Below are positions 34,973-45,466 of a stretch of 64,000 nucleotides of DNA, in pieces. A program made the translations under genes and the position numbers. Source of the DNA: Rhizomucor pusillus (Eukaryota; Mucoromycota; Mucoromycetes; Mucorales; Lichtheimiaceae); contig FWWN02000394.1 of NCBI GenBank assembly GCA_900175165.2, forward strand, positions 1 through 64,000, read 5' to 3'. How positions within the stretch are numbered: the first letter of the stretch is position 1; each line of letters begins with the position of its first letter. Under the pieces are notes generated by a model. It did no database searches. It was not told the origin of the DNA and worked only from the letters and a program-made list of their open reading frames with translations.

Positions 34973-35910
34973 GGGGTTATGCATGACCACAGCGTGATAA
35001 TATTTTCTAAAATATAAATATGCAATAGATGGCAACAGAACAGGTCCAGCAAAACGAGAGCGGTGTTGCCGAGGTACGTGGAGTCCTCCACCCAAGGACA
35101 AGCAGAGCAGGATCCCAGAAATAACTGACGAATTTACCCGCTGAATACGTCTACTATTGTATTTTATTACGTTGTATTTTTATTTTTATATTTTATTATG
35201 TTGTGTTCTTGCTTTTTTCATATCCAAACAAATGAACTCTATTTCAAGTGGTTTCAGCTATAAATCTACGGGGACGAAAATCGCTACAGCTAGAGTACTG
35301 TGTTCGATATGCTTGTAACAGACTCATCTCAACGACCTATATATTTGAATAACATTCAGCAAATTACTATATATTAGCAGCAGCCGACATAGACGGCTGG
35401 TGAGCTGGGGAAAGGGTGTAATACAATAGACGGGAGATGCTTTTATGCTTGCATTGCGCATCTGCTAAGACGAGCCCTTGGCATTACTTTTAGAGGGCTC
35501 ACAGCATTGATTGGATGATGATCTAATATACTGGTGGATATGAGTGATTTTTGACAGAATTGCTTATCATGCATTATCTGAAATATGCACGAGGCAGTAC
35601 TGCATAGCATCATTGAGCTGAGCATACCGAAATATCAGCGCAAATGATATCCAGATAAAACTTTCAAGACGGTGCAAACAGTCAATAATACTATCACAAA
35701 TAGCACAGGACAAGTGTGAGGAAGGAGAAAGGTCTTGGATTAGATGCGATAGACGCGAATTCAATAACAAGACCTTCTTCCCCGCGTTACCTCCGTGCGC
35801 ATAATACTCCACGAAACCATGCTTAGAATTAAAAACTTCAATATATTATCGCAAAAATTCGAGGTATATGTTACAGATAAGATCAAGCAACGTAGAAGGT
35901 AAAACAAGTG
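34973..35910. other. AT-rich intergenic region
   Basis: Nothing recognised. Repeated TTTTATTATGTTGT-like words near 35160-35210 are simple AT-rich sequence. Confidence 0.5.
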
Positions 35911-38029
35911 TTAAGCATCAACGAGTTTAGATTCGGCTGTTTTTGCTTCCTGCTGGTCACGCAATCCACGCATACGTTCCCAAACATCCATGTGCCGAGA
36001 CATGGGTCGTCCATCTTCGGGTCGTTCTTGATCCTGATTCAAAGCACGTTCCCAAGCATCGTGATCTGTAGCGGTGTAGGTACGCATGCCCGCATCTCGT
36101 GTTTCCGCGAACTTTTCTTCTTTGCTGTCTTCGTTGCCGTAAACAAACAACGGATAGTCATTGCTACCACGGCGTTGCATGGTAACTGCTCCGGGAAGCC
36201 AGCGAGGGTTCGTGGCACGCGCCTTTTGCTTTTGTCGTCGGCGCCACCAGTACACACCACCAACAAGGATGATGAGTGCGAAAAGAGCAAAGCCGACAGC
36301 CAAGCCTGTGTTTCTGGACTTGTTGCTCTTCTTGTTCGGGTTGGAAATGACAGTTGGATCGTAAGGCATAGGATCGTCGCCGCCGTCAGCTTGTGTTTCT
36401 GGGAACGAAGGAAACGAGAAGCTGCATCCTGGATCGGCCTTGGCAGTAGGATTATCCTGGTGCGAGATACTAGATATCCATTTCCACGAAGACATATCCA
36501 AAATAGCAAGATTGTTAATGTATTTAGGAGACCTATAATCGCCGAGAGGTACAACGTCCGTGAATCCTAGAGGAAAGCAGAATCATATTACATATTAGGA
36601 TAGCCTGAATTGCAAGTGTCAAATATCAATGTTACCAAACATGACCAGCATGTAGTTTCCGTAGGTAACAGCACCGTGACCGGCACGAGCAGCTGGCGCT
36701 GTTCCACTGATATCTGGCTTGGACCAGGTCAGCGTGCATGTATCCAAGACATAAACATCCGCGGTGCCATCAAATGTACCGCTTGGTGCAGATATGTTGT
36801 GACCTCCAAACACGACAATGGACTTGCCATCCGGTGCTAAGTGTAAAGTTTAGTGCTCAGTTGTCAGATCAGCTGTGAATAGATAATTTTTCATTACCAG
36901 GAGCAGCAGAAAAGCTGAAATAAACGGGCGGAGCAAGTTAGAGACTTTTGGATTAAGTAAACTTTGCATATACTCACGCATATCTACCAGGAGGTATGTC
37001 TCCAGTTGTCGCCATACTAAGCGCTTTGTTGCTCACGGTGTCAAAGACTAGGACCATCGTTTAGACCAACTGTTCTCTTTGTAGATATATTCTGACGCTT
37101 ACCAACAGCGCTGCGGAAATCTGCAAAGATATCTGTACCATTGATGTTAACGATGCCTCCAAGAATAAAAAGCAAGTCGTCGCTGTGTGTAAAGGTGTTG
37201 GTGATAATTGTTGTAAATTTTGCATGAACGTGATACATACATCAATACTGCAGAGTGATCGTAGCGCGGTGGAGCCTGACCCCAGCCGTACTGGATGGCT
37301 GGCCAATTCCATGTATTCGACCTGGTATCCAAACTATAGAAATCGTTGTACTGGAAAGAGACATGTTGGCTTTAGCTGCATGAATATTGCTGGCTGTTGA
37401 AAGAATGATACTTGCATAATCTTCGGACTGTATCGCCCGTCCTCCGTAATAAAATGCTGTTCCTGTACCGTTAAGCGAGGCAGACATGCGAGCTCTTGAA
37501 GAGGGCGAGTTTCCGAATTCAGATACTGTTCGATTTTGAGTGGAACTGGATCGAAAGCTTGCTGGGTAACATGATGTAACTACTCACCTCCGCCCCAAGA
37601 ACCTGCGGTGTTGTACTGGACGAGTCTTGCCATTTGATCTGTTCCACCTATACCAGATTGCACGTAGATTGTGTTATTGCTGGGACCAGCATACGCCACA
37701 CCGTACATGAATGGTTTGTACTGTCCATTGTTTTGCACATTGGACGGTGTGCTCCAGCTTGGGCAGCTTGTGTCGAGACCTTGGCTCAAGTCCAAAGCAT
37801 AGATATCAAGCGTTTCCTGCGTGTGTATAAAGTCGGATTGTTATTATGATTGGATTTGTCGATCCATTTTTTTCGTAAAAAATACCAAGCTGCCGCCAAC
37901 AATATACACTTGGTCGTTAAGCAAGACTGGCGAAAAATAACTTTGACCGGTGGGACCTGAAGGACAGTTCTGTGCATAGATGGATGGCGCTAGCAACGCC
38001 AAACCCAAGGCAAACGACGACGCTAACAT
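35911..38029 (-). CDS. Kelch-repeat single-pass membrane protein
   Basis: 538 aa in 9 exons, 5' to 3': 38029-37886, 37816-37588, 37525-37416, 37350-37241, 37182-37103, 37047-36978, 36914-36898, 36836-36636, 36566-35911. A signal peptide (FALGLALLAPSIYAQ) is followed by a beta-propeller of about six kelch-like blades with the Gly-Gly pairs and spaced Tyr/Trp (VYIVGG, FYYGGRA, LFILGG, VVFGGHN, TRSNTWNW, CTLTWSKP). A membrane helix (AVGFALFALIILVGGVYWW) and basic RRR stop lead to a 100-residue cytosolic tail rich in Arg, Asp and Glu. Likely an extracellular ligand or wall-binding surface protein (inference). Exon 7 is a 17-nt micro-exon. Intron 3 needs a GC donor (37415, GCAAGTAT). An upstream ORF (38208-38023) overlaps the start codon. 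Confidence 0.85.
36898..36914 (-). other. 17-nt micro-exon of the kelch gene
   Basis: Between introns of 63 and 61 nt. It links RYA to PDGKS as RYAFSAAPAPDGKS with phase preserved. Omitting it would shift the frame. Confidence 0.75.
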
Positions 38030-39663
38030 GTGGCAAAAGGAGAGGAGAGGGGAAAAAGTGTGGACTCTACTCTCACGTTTGTCACACGTACATCTTGGTT
38101 AGGAGTGTGGTACAGCTGCTCGTGAAATGCCCATGGAATTGATTCCGCCTCATCTTCAGCATTTTTAGAACTAAACTTTATAGTGCCACAATCTCCATAT
38201 TCCAACATGGATTGAATTATGTTCTCCTGCCTTTGTACAGTCTGCTTTCACGAAACGAGTTCAAAGAATTAAGAGGAGCAAGCAGACTACGTTTGCTTAC
38301 AATGTAGGTGGCGCTGTTTGCTGAGAAAACAATCGTGGCGTGCTAGAAGCAAAGTATAATGAATAATATAGAGTGTAGGTTCCTTTCCCTTAAAGATAGC
38401 TGCTGTGGGCCAGCCGCAAGCATCTAAAGTTTAGTCTGGATTTATTGACTGCAGGGAGATCTGAAGGGGACAAATTAAATATTCTGCCTGGGAGCTTTGG
38501 CATTGATTTATATGGCATTGCTTGTATGCAAAAACATACACGCGGGTAAACGTAGCAGCCAGTATTCATTCTATGCTGCATACATAAATCATGGCTACTA
38601 CAGTGCGGTACAAAGTAAACTTTTCATCGCCACCGGCGCTTCTTGTAGAAAGAGGAAAATGAAAATTAAATTAAGTAGATATGCATTTAGCCCAGAGCAT
38701 ACCAAAGTAACTTACTCAATGCATAATTCGCCATCAACGAGGAGGCAGAGCATCGTTGGCAAAGTCAGCATGCCATCATATTTTCAGATATTGGGACCAG
38801 GTTACTCTGTTGCGAATGGGAAGTTTTCGCATTGTATGGTATGGGAACTTGTACCGGTTGGATGGGCTAGAATACATTGTAGGTAATACGAACAATTCTT
38901 GGCACTACCAGAACCAGTGAAAAGTACTACTTGAGAAGCAGGTTATCTGAAATTAATGCGCACTTTGGTATTGATTGAATATTGGATCTATTTGCTACAC
39001 GCATGGTCTGTATGAGGGCAGACAACGTCTGCTGCCATATCATATACGCTTAAATAAGGCAGAAAAACAAAACTCCCAAAGGATCGACATTTCCTTACAG
39101 GGTCCGACATAAAATGTTTGTCAACAGATCGACGTCTGTTTTGGATAGCGGTAAATCTATCGGGATGATTACTTTCTGGTTGTTTCAGCGGACGAATACT
39201 TAACTAGTGATTGCCCAGAACGTTGAGAATCTCCGAAAGAATATGGTTTATATGTTAGTATCTTCATTTCGCATGAAAGTTACCGGTTTTATCTGCAGCT
39301 TGCTGGTATACGCAGTCTGTAAAATAAAGTTAAAAACAGACGTGGAGAAAGGACGTTCGCGACGAGTACTATTTTCTGTTGTATTATTATCACGGTCAGG
39401 TTGTTACAGACAATCATATGTTCTGCCTGAAACAAAAGAAATTAGCGCAATTGATGTTGACTTACAAATTTGGTTAGTGCGAACTCATCGTCTGAACAAG
39501 ATCATCCATTGTTTCTCTGTAGATGAGCCAAGAGGTTTTGGCTAGTCGCCGATCGAATCGCCCGCGGACCACGGTCCAAAAATGTACTGTGTAAAGAAGA
39601 GGATCGAGAACATAGTCCCCTCATACTTACCCTCCTTTTTTCTATTTTCCATACAACATCGTC
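38030..39663. other. Divergent upstream region of the kelch and Mid2-like genes
   Basis: 1.6 kb, no supported gene. A minus-strand 61-codon ORF (38208-38023) reaches over the kelch start codon by five bases. Other frames are short and motif-free. Confidence 0.45.
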
Positions 39664-40701
39664 ATGAAGTTACCTTCGTTCATCATTTGTATATTTTTTA
39701 TTTTTATTTTATTACAGCTTTCTACCACGACAAACGCAGATTTGGTCTTTGGAAGCGGCGGTATCTTGGGCGGAGGCGATAGCAGTAGTAGCCCTTCAAA
39801 CACGGCTTCTGGCGATCAGCAGCAACCTTCAAACACGCAAAGTAGCAATGACAACCAACCGACAAATCAACCATCTGCTTCGCAAGACAGTCAGTTAGCA
39901 TCGCCGACTTCGAGCGGTGGAGATCAACATCAAACTTCCCAAGCAGCTAGTTCTGACAACAACTCGCCTACGCCTGCTCCATCCGCTAGCAAATCTAATG
40001 ATAATAATAACCACAGCAGTAAGACAGACGGTGGAAACAAAGCAAGCGATTCTCCTTCGCAATCAAATACCGACAGCAACGGCCAGTCCTCATCAGAGAC
40101 GCAGGGAAGCGACCAATCATCTGCTACAGGCGACTCTCAGCAAGCAATCGACAGCAACAGCAACGATGGTGGCAGTGGCGGCAGCGGCCAGAGCACGACT
40201 GGAGTTATCGTTGGTTCTGTGGTTGGCGGCGTTGGTAAGTAGAGCTATTATCCCTATGGAAAGAAGGGAATTATTTGATGCTTATTTGAGAGCTATCCTT
40301 TTTTAGTTGGCATTGCATTGATTGCCGGCATCGTTACCTGGCTGAGTCGCCGTGGTGGTTGCACTAGCCGAACACGTCCACGAACCAAGGATGGCTTCGA
40401 GCACCAACCTGAAGATGATTTCGCATTTAACATGTCTGACGCTCCCATCTATCCTGGTGGTGCGGCTGCAGCGCCGCCTCAGTCGCCAATCCAGAACCAA
40501 GCACGGCGGTTTGTACCTCCTTCCCACTCAGCAGCAGGAGCCGGTTACGATCAGAGCGGTGGTTATGTATCTGATGGATACTATTATCAAAATAACATTG
40601 CTGCAGCACAGCAACATGCTTATTACCAGCCACACATAGCGCCACACCGAGATAATATGAAGCCAGATGAAGTCATCGAACATAAACCAAACGTAGCATA
40701 A
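39664..40701 (+). CDS. Ser/Asn/Gln-rich single-pass surface protein (Mid2/WSC-like sensor)
   Basis: 321 aa, exons 39664-40234 and 40307-40701. Signal peptide (FIICIFFIFILLQLSTTTNA), then about 150 residues of almost only Ser, Asn, Gln, Thr, Asp and Gly, suited to heavy O-mannosylation and a rod-like shape in the cell wall. A membrane helix with small residues (VIVGSVVGGVGVGIALIAGI) spans the intron. The cytosolic tail of ~130 residues is rich in Pro, Gln and Tyr. The layout is that of fungal wall-stress sensors (Mid2, Wsc), but there is no Cys-rich WSC domain and sequence similarity would be composition only. Sensor function is an inference. Confidence 0.75.
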
Positions 40702-41867
40702 ATGACCTTACCTTGTATGCTCTCGCCCAGCAAACAATGTATATTTTACCATCAAACCCTGTACAGCTTTCCTGATATCCATTTCCAAAGACCTTGAAAA
40801 ATCTGCGTGCGCCGCTTTAGAAAAACCAGACTTTGTTCTCTGTGTTCTGTCAAATAACTTTAGAACAAATTTTGTGATGCTCTAAACTGCACTCCATCTT
40901 ACCTAGCAGTTTTTGTACTCCTTTAAGACAGTCTTTCAAATATATAATATCACGACGAAAAGACCGCAATAAATAGTACATTACGTACAAAATGTGATAG
41001 TTAATGCTTACATTAAATTTTCAGTTGAGTTGATCAACAGCATTCACAGAGCGAATGGCAACAAGGATTCGAAACATCTTCCTATGACTTTTGCAGTTCG
41101 AAGTATCCCCCCGGACTTTTTGGTAGCCTTGCGAAATGTAATGGTACTTGGCAGCCATTGTTGGTAATCAGGTTTGTAAGCATATACTCTTTGCTGCTAA
41201 ATAACGCATAAGAAATTTTATTTCATGTAATAAAGGTTCATATACTTGAAAAAGTGATACAGATCGAAATAAAACACGGTATTGAACCTGTCGGTTCTTT
41301 GTTGATGTGTTGAGGACATTCTCATACTAAAAGCTGTTGCCAAAGTTTGTGCGTCAATATCAGGAAAGGCGCCAATGGATTCATGATCAAGGTGATAGAG
41401 CATCAAACAGTCTTAGTAAGGTCTTTGTTATCTCGATTCCCTACCCATGCTCTAACGTATATTGTAATATAAACAGCAAGGCAGGGAGGAACCTTGCAGG
41501 ATTTGTGGCCAATGTCCCGATTAGGACGTTCCAAGACGTCCCAGCACGTGACTGTCGTTCTCTACTTCCTTACTCTACGTGCATATTATATATCCGATGG
41601 TTGGTCAAGAACGTTCGCTTTGTATATGTACACGCGTACCTTGAAGACTTCCGATACATATTTCAATTTTCTTGTCGATAACTTTGACGGCTGCTTTACG
41701 TAGCTGTTATGCTCCACAGGTTTTCCTCGCGACCCATATCGCTCTACGTGATTTGCAGTGTTTGACATGCCGAAGTAAGTGGATGCAAGTATTTTCGAAA
41801 CCTTGGTTGTGTAAAGGTAGCTGAAGGATGTTGGGCTTTGAAACGATCCCAACAATCACCAAAATCA
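40702..41867. other. Gene-poor region beside the retroelement
   Basis: 3' UTR of the preceding gene, then AT-rich DNA. Minus-strand frames at 41218-41406 and 41586-41855 could be further decayed parts of the adjoining element, but no motif was recognised. Confidence 0.4.
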
Positions 41868-42660
41868 CTAGGCAATATTGGCGTTGTCCTTTATTATTTC
41901 AGTACCCATCATGAGCTGCGATATGGAATAAGATAACGTCCGTAAGTCTAGTGTCAAAAACACCTTTTTCCATTGGACTAACGTGTCGAGAACATCGACC
42001 ACTAAGGGAACTGGCCAGGGGTCGGTACGGTAATCTTGTTCAATGCCTGGAACTGCATTGAATTGTTTATCTCTCGTTTTCTTTTTCACGAAGAATCCAT
42101 CCCATGTTCCTTGATCGCTCTTTCGTTCCAGTACACCATGTTCCACCAATTTTGTGATTCCTTCTTAAGTAGTTCTCGCTCCGAGTGTGGCATCCATGCG
42201 TTTGGTCGACTTTTAATGAGTTGTGCGTCGCCGTTGTTGATGTGTAACTCCAATGGATCTGTCTGCATCAAATCTTTGTAAGATGTCCCAAACACATCCA
42301 AATTTCTCATCATCTCCTTCAACCGTTGCGTTTGCTCATCGTTCAAATTCTTGTTCTTGTCAAGGCCTTGCTCGATCAACTTCTTTGCAGTTGGTTCGCT
42401 TTCCAGGACCTTCCTGTCTTGGTTCTTCGAAAAAACCATGAAGTAGCTTGATTCTTCCTCATTTGAGGTGTCCTCTGACATTTCGCTATCATTTTCTTGT
42501 AACAATCTTCCACCACATAGTACCGTCGGCAATTCCAATATCTGTGTTTCCCCTTTACCTTGAAAATATCGACGCTTAAAGAAAGTTAACAGGAGTGGTG
42601 TTACCATGGAACGATTTCTCTTGAAATTAAGGGGCGCTCACTGTTAAGCCATGTCAATGA
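41868..42660 (-). mobile_element. Broken Ty3/gypsy retrotransposon fragment (protease-RT junction)
   Basis: A frame at 42607-42086 and a second at 42149-41868, offset by one frame near 42150, together resemble the region between protease and reverse transcriptase of fungal Ty3/gypsy elements. Upstream, TWLNSERPL recalls the end of the protease region. Then come FGTSYKDLMQTDP and LELHINNGDAQLI, SERELLKK, and in the second frame LVEHGVLERKSDQG and the RT start DPWPVPLVVDVLDTL with LTLDLRTL. It stops before the catalytic YxDD region. No LTRs, integrase or gag were seen. It is a truncated, frame-broken relic, not functional. Confidence 0.7.
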
Positions 42661-43202
42661 AATATATGCCTATTACGGTCAAATTCTCAATGCTCTACAT
42701 TTCCGCCTTGGAACTAGGCTTAATCGGTGGGCATATAGCAACATAAGGATATCGCCTTCATATTATGGCAAAGGGAATGATGCTGAAGAGCGTCCTTATC
42801 AAGAAGTAGGAGAAAAAACAATGACTTTCCGAGCGGAGAAGCTGCTGATAGCAGAGCAATTACCGCGAAGAGTAGGCCCAACGCCTAGCCTCATACACAT
42901 CGATTTAGGCGGGTGCAGGTCTGAATAAACCGGCCACAGATTGCCGCCTCATCAGCCCAATAAAGTAATATCCCATGTCGACATGAACAGTTCCTGCATA
43001 CTATGACCCAAAATGGATTGTGCTTTTGTTTGTCACTAACTTTTGTATACTCGCAACTAGAAACAAAATGTGCCCGAACTGTCGGTGTCAATCGTCGGAA
43101 AGATGATCTCCCGTGCGAAACAAAGAAACTTTGAATAAGTGTGTGCCTGAGAAAACCTTCGTTATCGGATCTTCCCTCTAGAAAAACCGTCAAAACATAA
43201 GA
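42661..43202. other. Intergenic region before the FAD oxidoreductase
   Basis: Minus-strand frame 43193-42891 is open but unrecognised; it may belong to the same retroelement relic. The final part is the promoter of the next gene. Confidence 0.4.
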
Positions 43203-44846
43203 ATGCGCTTGAGTCCCAACAGCATTCCATCATACTGGCTCTACGAGGCTCCATTCCAGTCGCCTTCGACGGAACCTCTGCCAGAATCTGCAGACATTGT
43301 TGTCATTGGCGGTAAGGCAGATCGCTTAATAGTTTCTGCCGAGATACTGTTGCTTATACCAGTTAATTACTTTGCCGCTACAGCTGGTCTGACCGGAATG
43401 TCCACTGCTTACTGGTTGCAGCAAATGGAACCCAGTTTAAAAGTAGTTGTGCTTGATGCTCGAGGGATTGCCAGCGGAGCCACTGGTCGTAACGGTAACA
43501 AAAATCTAAAGCGTTGCTGCCTTGAAATTTCCCACCCCTGATTGCATACCTTTTCTCACGTGGCATTTTAGGTGGCATTATTTCACCAGGACTCAACGAC
43601 GATTACGAGGAGACCGTGGCTGCCTACGGAGAGGCATCTGCCAAGCGTCTGGTCGAGTTCGATTACAGAAACGTAGACGCCCTGACAGAATTCTTGTCCA
43701 AGCATGCCGACAAGGATAAGGGTCCATTCGATCCAGAATTCACATGGACCAAGGGCACTGTTGTCGCGTGGTCGTCTGAACAAGAAGCAGAGGAAGCACG
43801 GCCTGGAGCCGAAAAGCTTGCCAAACAAATACCAGATGACATCCGGGTACTCAGCCCAGAAGAGTCGCGAAGAATGACAGGCGTTGAGGCGTTCAGATAT
43901 GGAGGTTTGCATGTAAAGACGACTGCGATCGCTTGGGCTGCCAAGATCGTGTTCTGCCTCGCACGTTGTGTGCAGAACAAAGTGCACATAGCAACGCATA
44001 CACCCGTGCAATCTGTGGAGAGTAAGCAGGATCACATCAATGTGCATACAACGCGCGGTGTCATTCGTGCCTCGAAGGTTGCATACTGCACTAACGCATG
44101 GACTCAGAGATTATTGGGTGCTCTCAGTGGGTGCATCGTGCCAGTACGCAACCAAGTTGTCAGTGTTTGTGCCTCGCCATCAACACCTCGATTCGACTAT
44201 ATCATAAGCGCAGATCGGGGGTATGATATATCTACAAAGGTTTATGCAATTGCATTTCGATAGTAACAGTGAGATAGATATCAGTATCTTTCATGCCGAC
44301 CTAATGGAGATATCATTATGGGCGGTATGCGCAACATTGTACCCAGCAAACAACAGCACGAAGATGACGATTCCACTCTAAACATGGCGGTATCTCATGC
44401 TTTAAGAACGTTTATGCGTGAGACAATCAAGGCTCCAAATATTGATCGCGAATGGGTTGGCGTGATGGGTTCGTGCGGCCAAAAAGATTTCTAAACGGAT
44501 CTTGGATAGTAACATGGAAATTTTTCTCGTTAAGGCTTCTCAAAGGACAGATTGCCTCTGATGGGTGATTTACGTCATGTCCTGGGAACGGACCAGGGCA
44601 GAGGACAATACATTGCAGCCGGATTCACAGGGCACGGTAAGCATTCCTGCAAAGGGGGAAATAGGCACTGGAAAAGAGGAACAAGTAACAACCTTATCAA
44701 TTTTCCCAGGTATGCCTCGAACTTTCCTTTGCGGGAGAGCGTTAGCTCAGTTGTTGACTGGTCAACAGCCTGAAGATTGGTTCCCAACGGAATTCTTGTT
44801 AGAGCATCCATCCAGATCAACGTGGTGGAATAGCAACAAACTGTAG
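43203..44846 (+). CDS. FAD-dependent oxidoreductase (DAO family)
   Basis: 436 aa in 6 exons: 43203-43311, 43384-43494, 43572-44239, 44285-44468, 44535-44636, 44710-44846. The dinucleotide-binding motif ADIVVIGAGLTGMSTAYWL (GxGxxG) crosses intron 1. LDARGIASGATGRNGG is the second FAD contact typical of D-amino-acid-oxidase-fold enzymes. The middle has the substrate-domain motif RMTGVEAFRYGGLHV, and the end GQYIAAGFTGHGMPRTFLCG closes the FAD site. No targeting signal or peroxisomal tail (ends SNKL). Fungal relatives are annotated only as FAD-dependent oxidoreductases; amine or amino-acid oxidation is likely but the substrate cannot be told. Intron 3 is only 45 nt, the shortest in the window. 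Confidence 0.9.
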
Positions 44847-45466
44847 ATGAAGAAGAGGAGGAGGAGGAAGGATTGTCTCAGCAGCACATTGCACACAATA
44901 AGTCTATACTTGTTTAGACTAATTTATTTTTGTCAAACGATCAGACGATCGATGGATCTGGACGAAGTTTTGGCGGTTATTTGTTGTGCACAGCGCAGCA
45001 GATCATGTGGATGTTTGTTTGCGATCTTTGTGAAGAAAGAGATCTGCACTGCACTGTGCCCGTGAGAGGTCAAACATGGCGGACTTGCCAGAGATATGTG
45101 AAAAGAGATATGTGAAACTGTATCTAAAGGGAAATACACAAGCAGAAGAAACACTTATGGATCATTGGCCAAATTTTTGATCAATGAAAGAAAAAAGTCT
45201 GCCGGAGCTGTTTTCTCCACCATTCGTGCGAGAGAGGACAGAGCCAAACGCCCGCTTCTCAAACATTGGATGATGCAATTTCATTCCGACTCGAACTCGT
45301 CCTTTCCACCTTTTCCCAATCCTCTACACTTGCCTGCCTGAGCCTCCTCCTAGTACGATACATAGACGAGACACGTGAAACACACTGCCCTGCATCGAAC
45401 TATCAGGGCATTAAACCTGTCGACTTCCCCTCTCTGCAATAGCAATACCCAACGTGATTCGCCACA
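44847..45466. other. Intergenic region before the poly-Gln zinc-finger gene
   Basis: 3' UTR of the oxidoreductase gene and a C/T-rich leader before the ATG at 45467. No gene seen. Confidence 0.5.

Noticed and set aside
35911..36570. Plus-strand 220-codon frame opposite the kelch gene
   Set aside because: Shadow of the well-supported last kelch exon; no motif.
44737..44790. tRNA-like sequence (TTAGCTCAGTTG resembles a D-arm)
   Set aside because: It lies in the last exon of the FAD oxidoreductase and encodes ALAQLLTGQQ in frame; no matching T-arm or acceptor stem follows.
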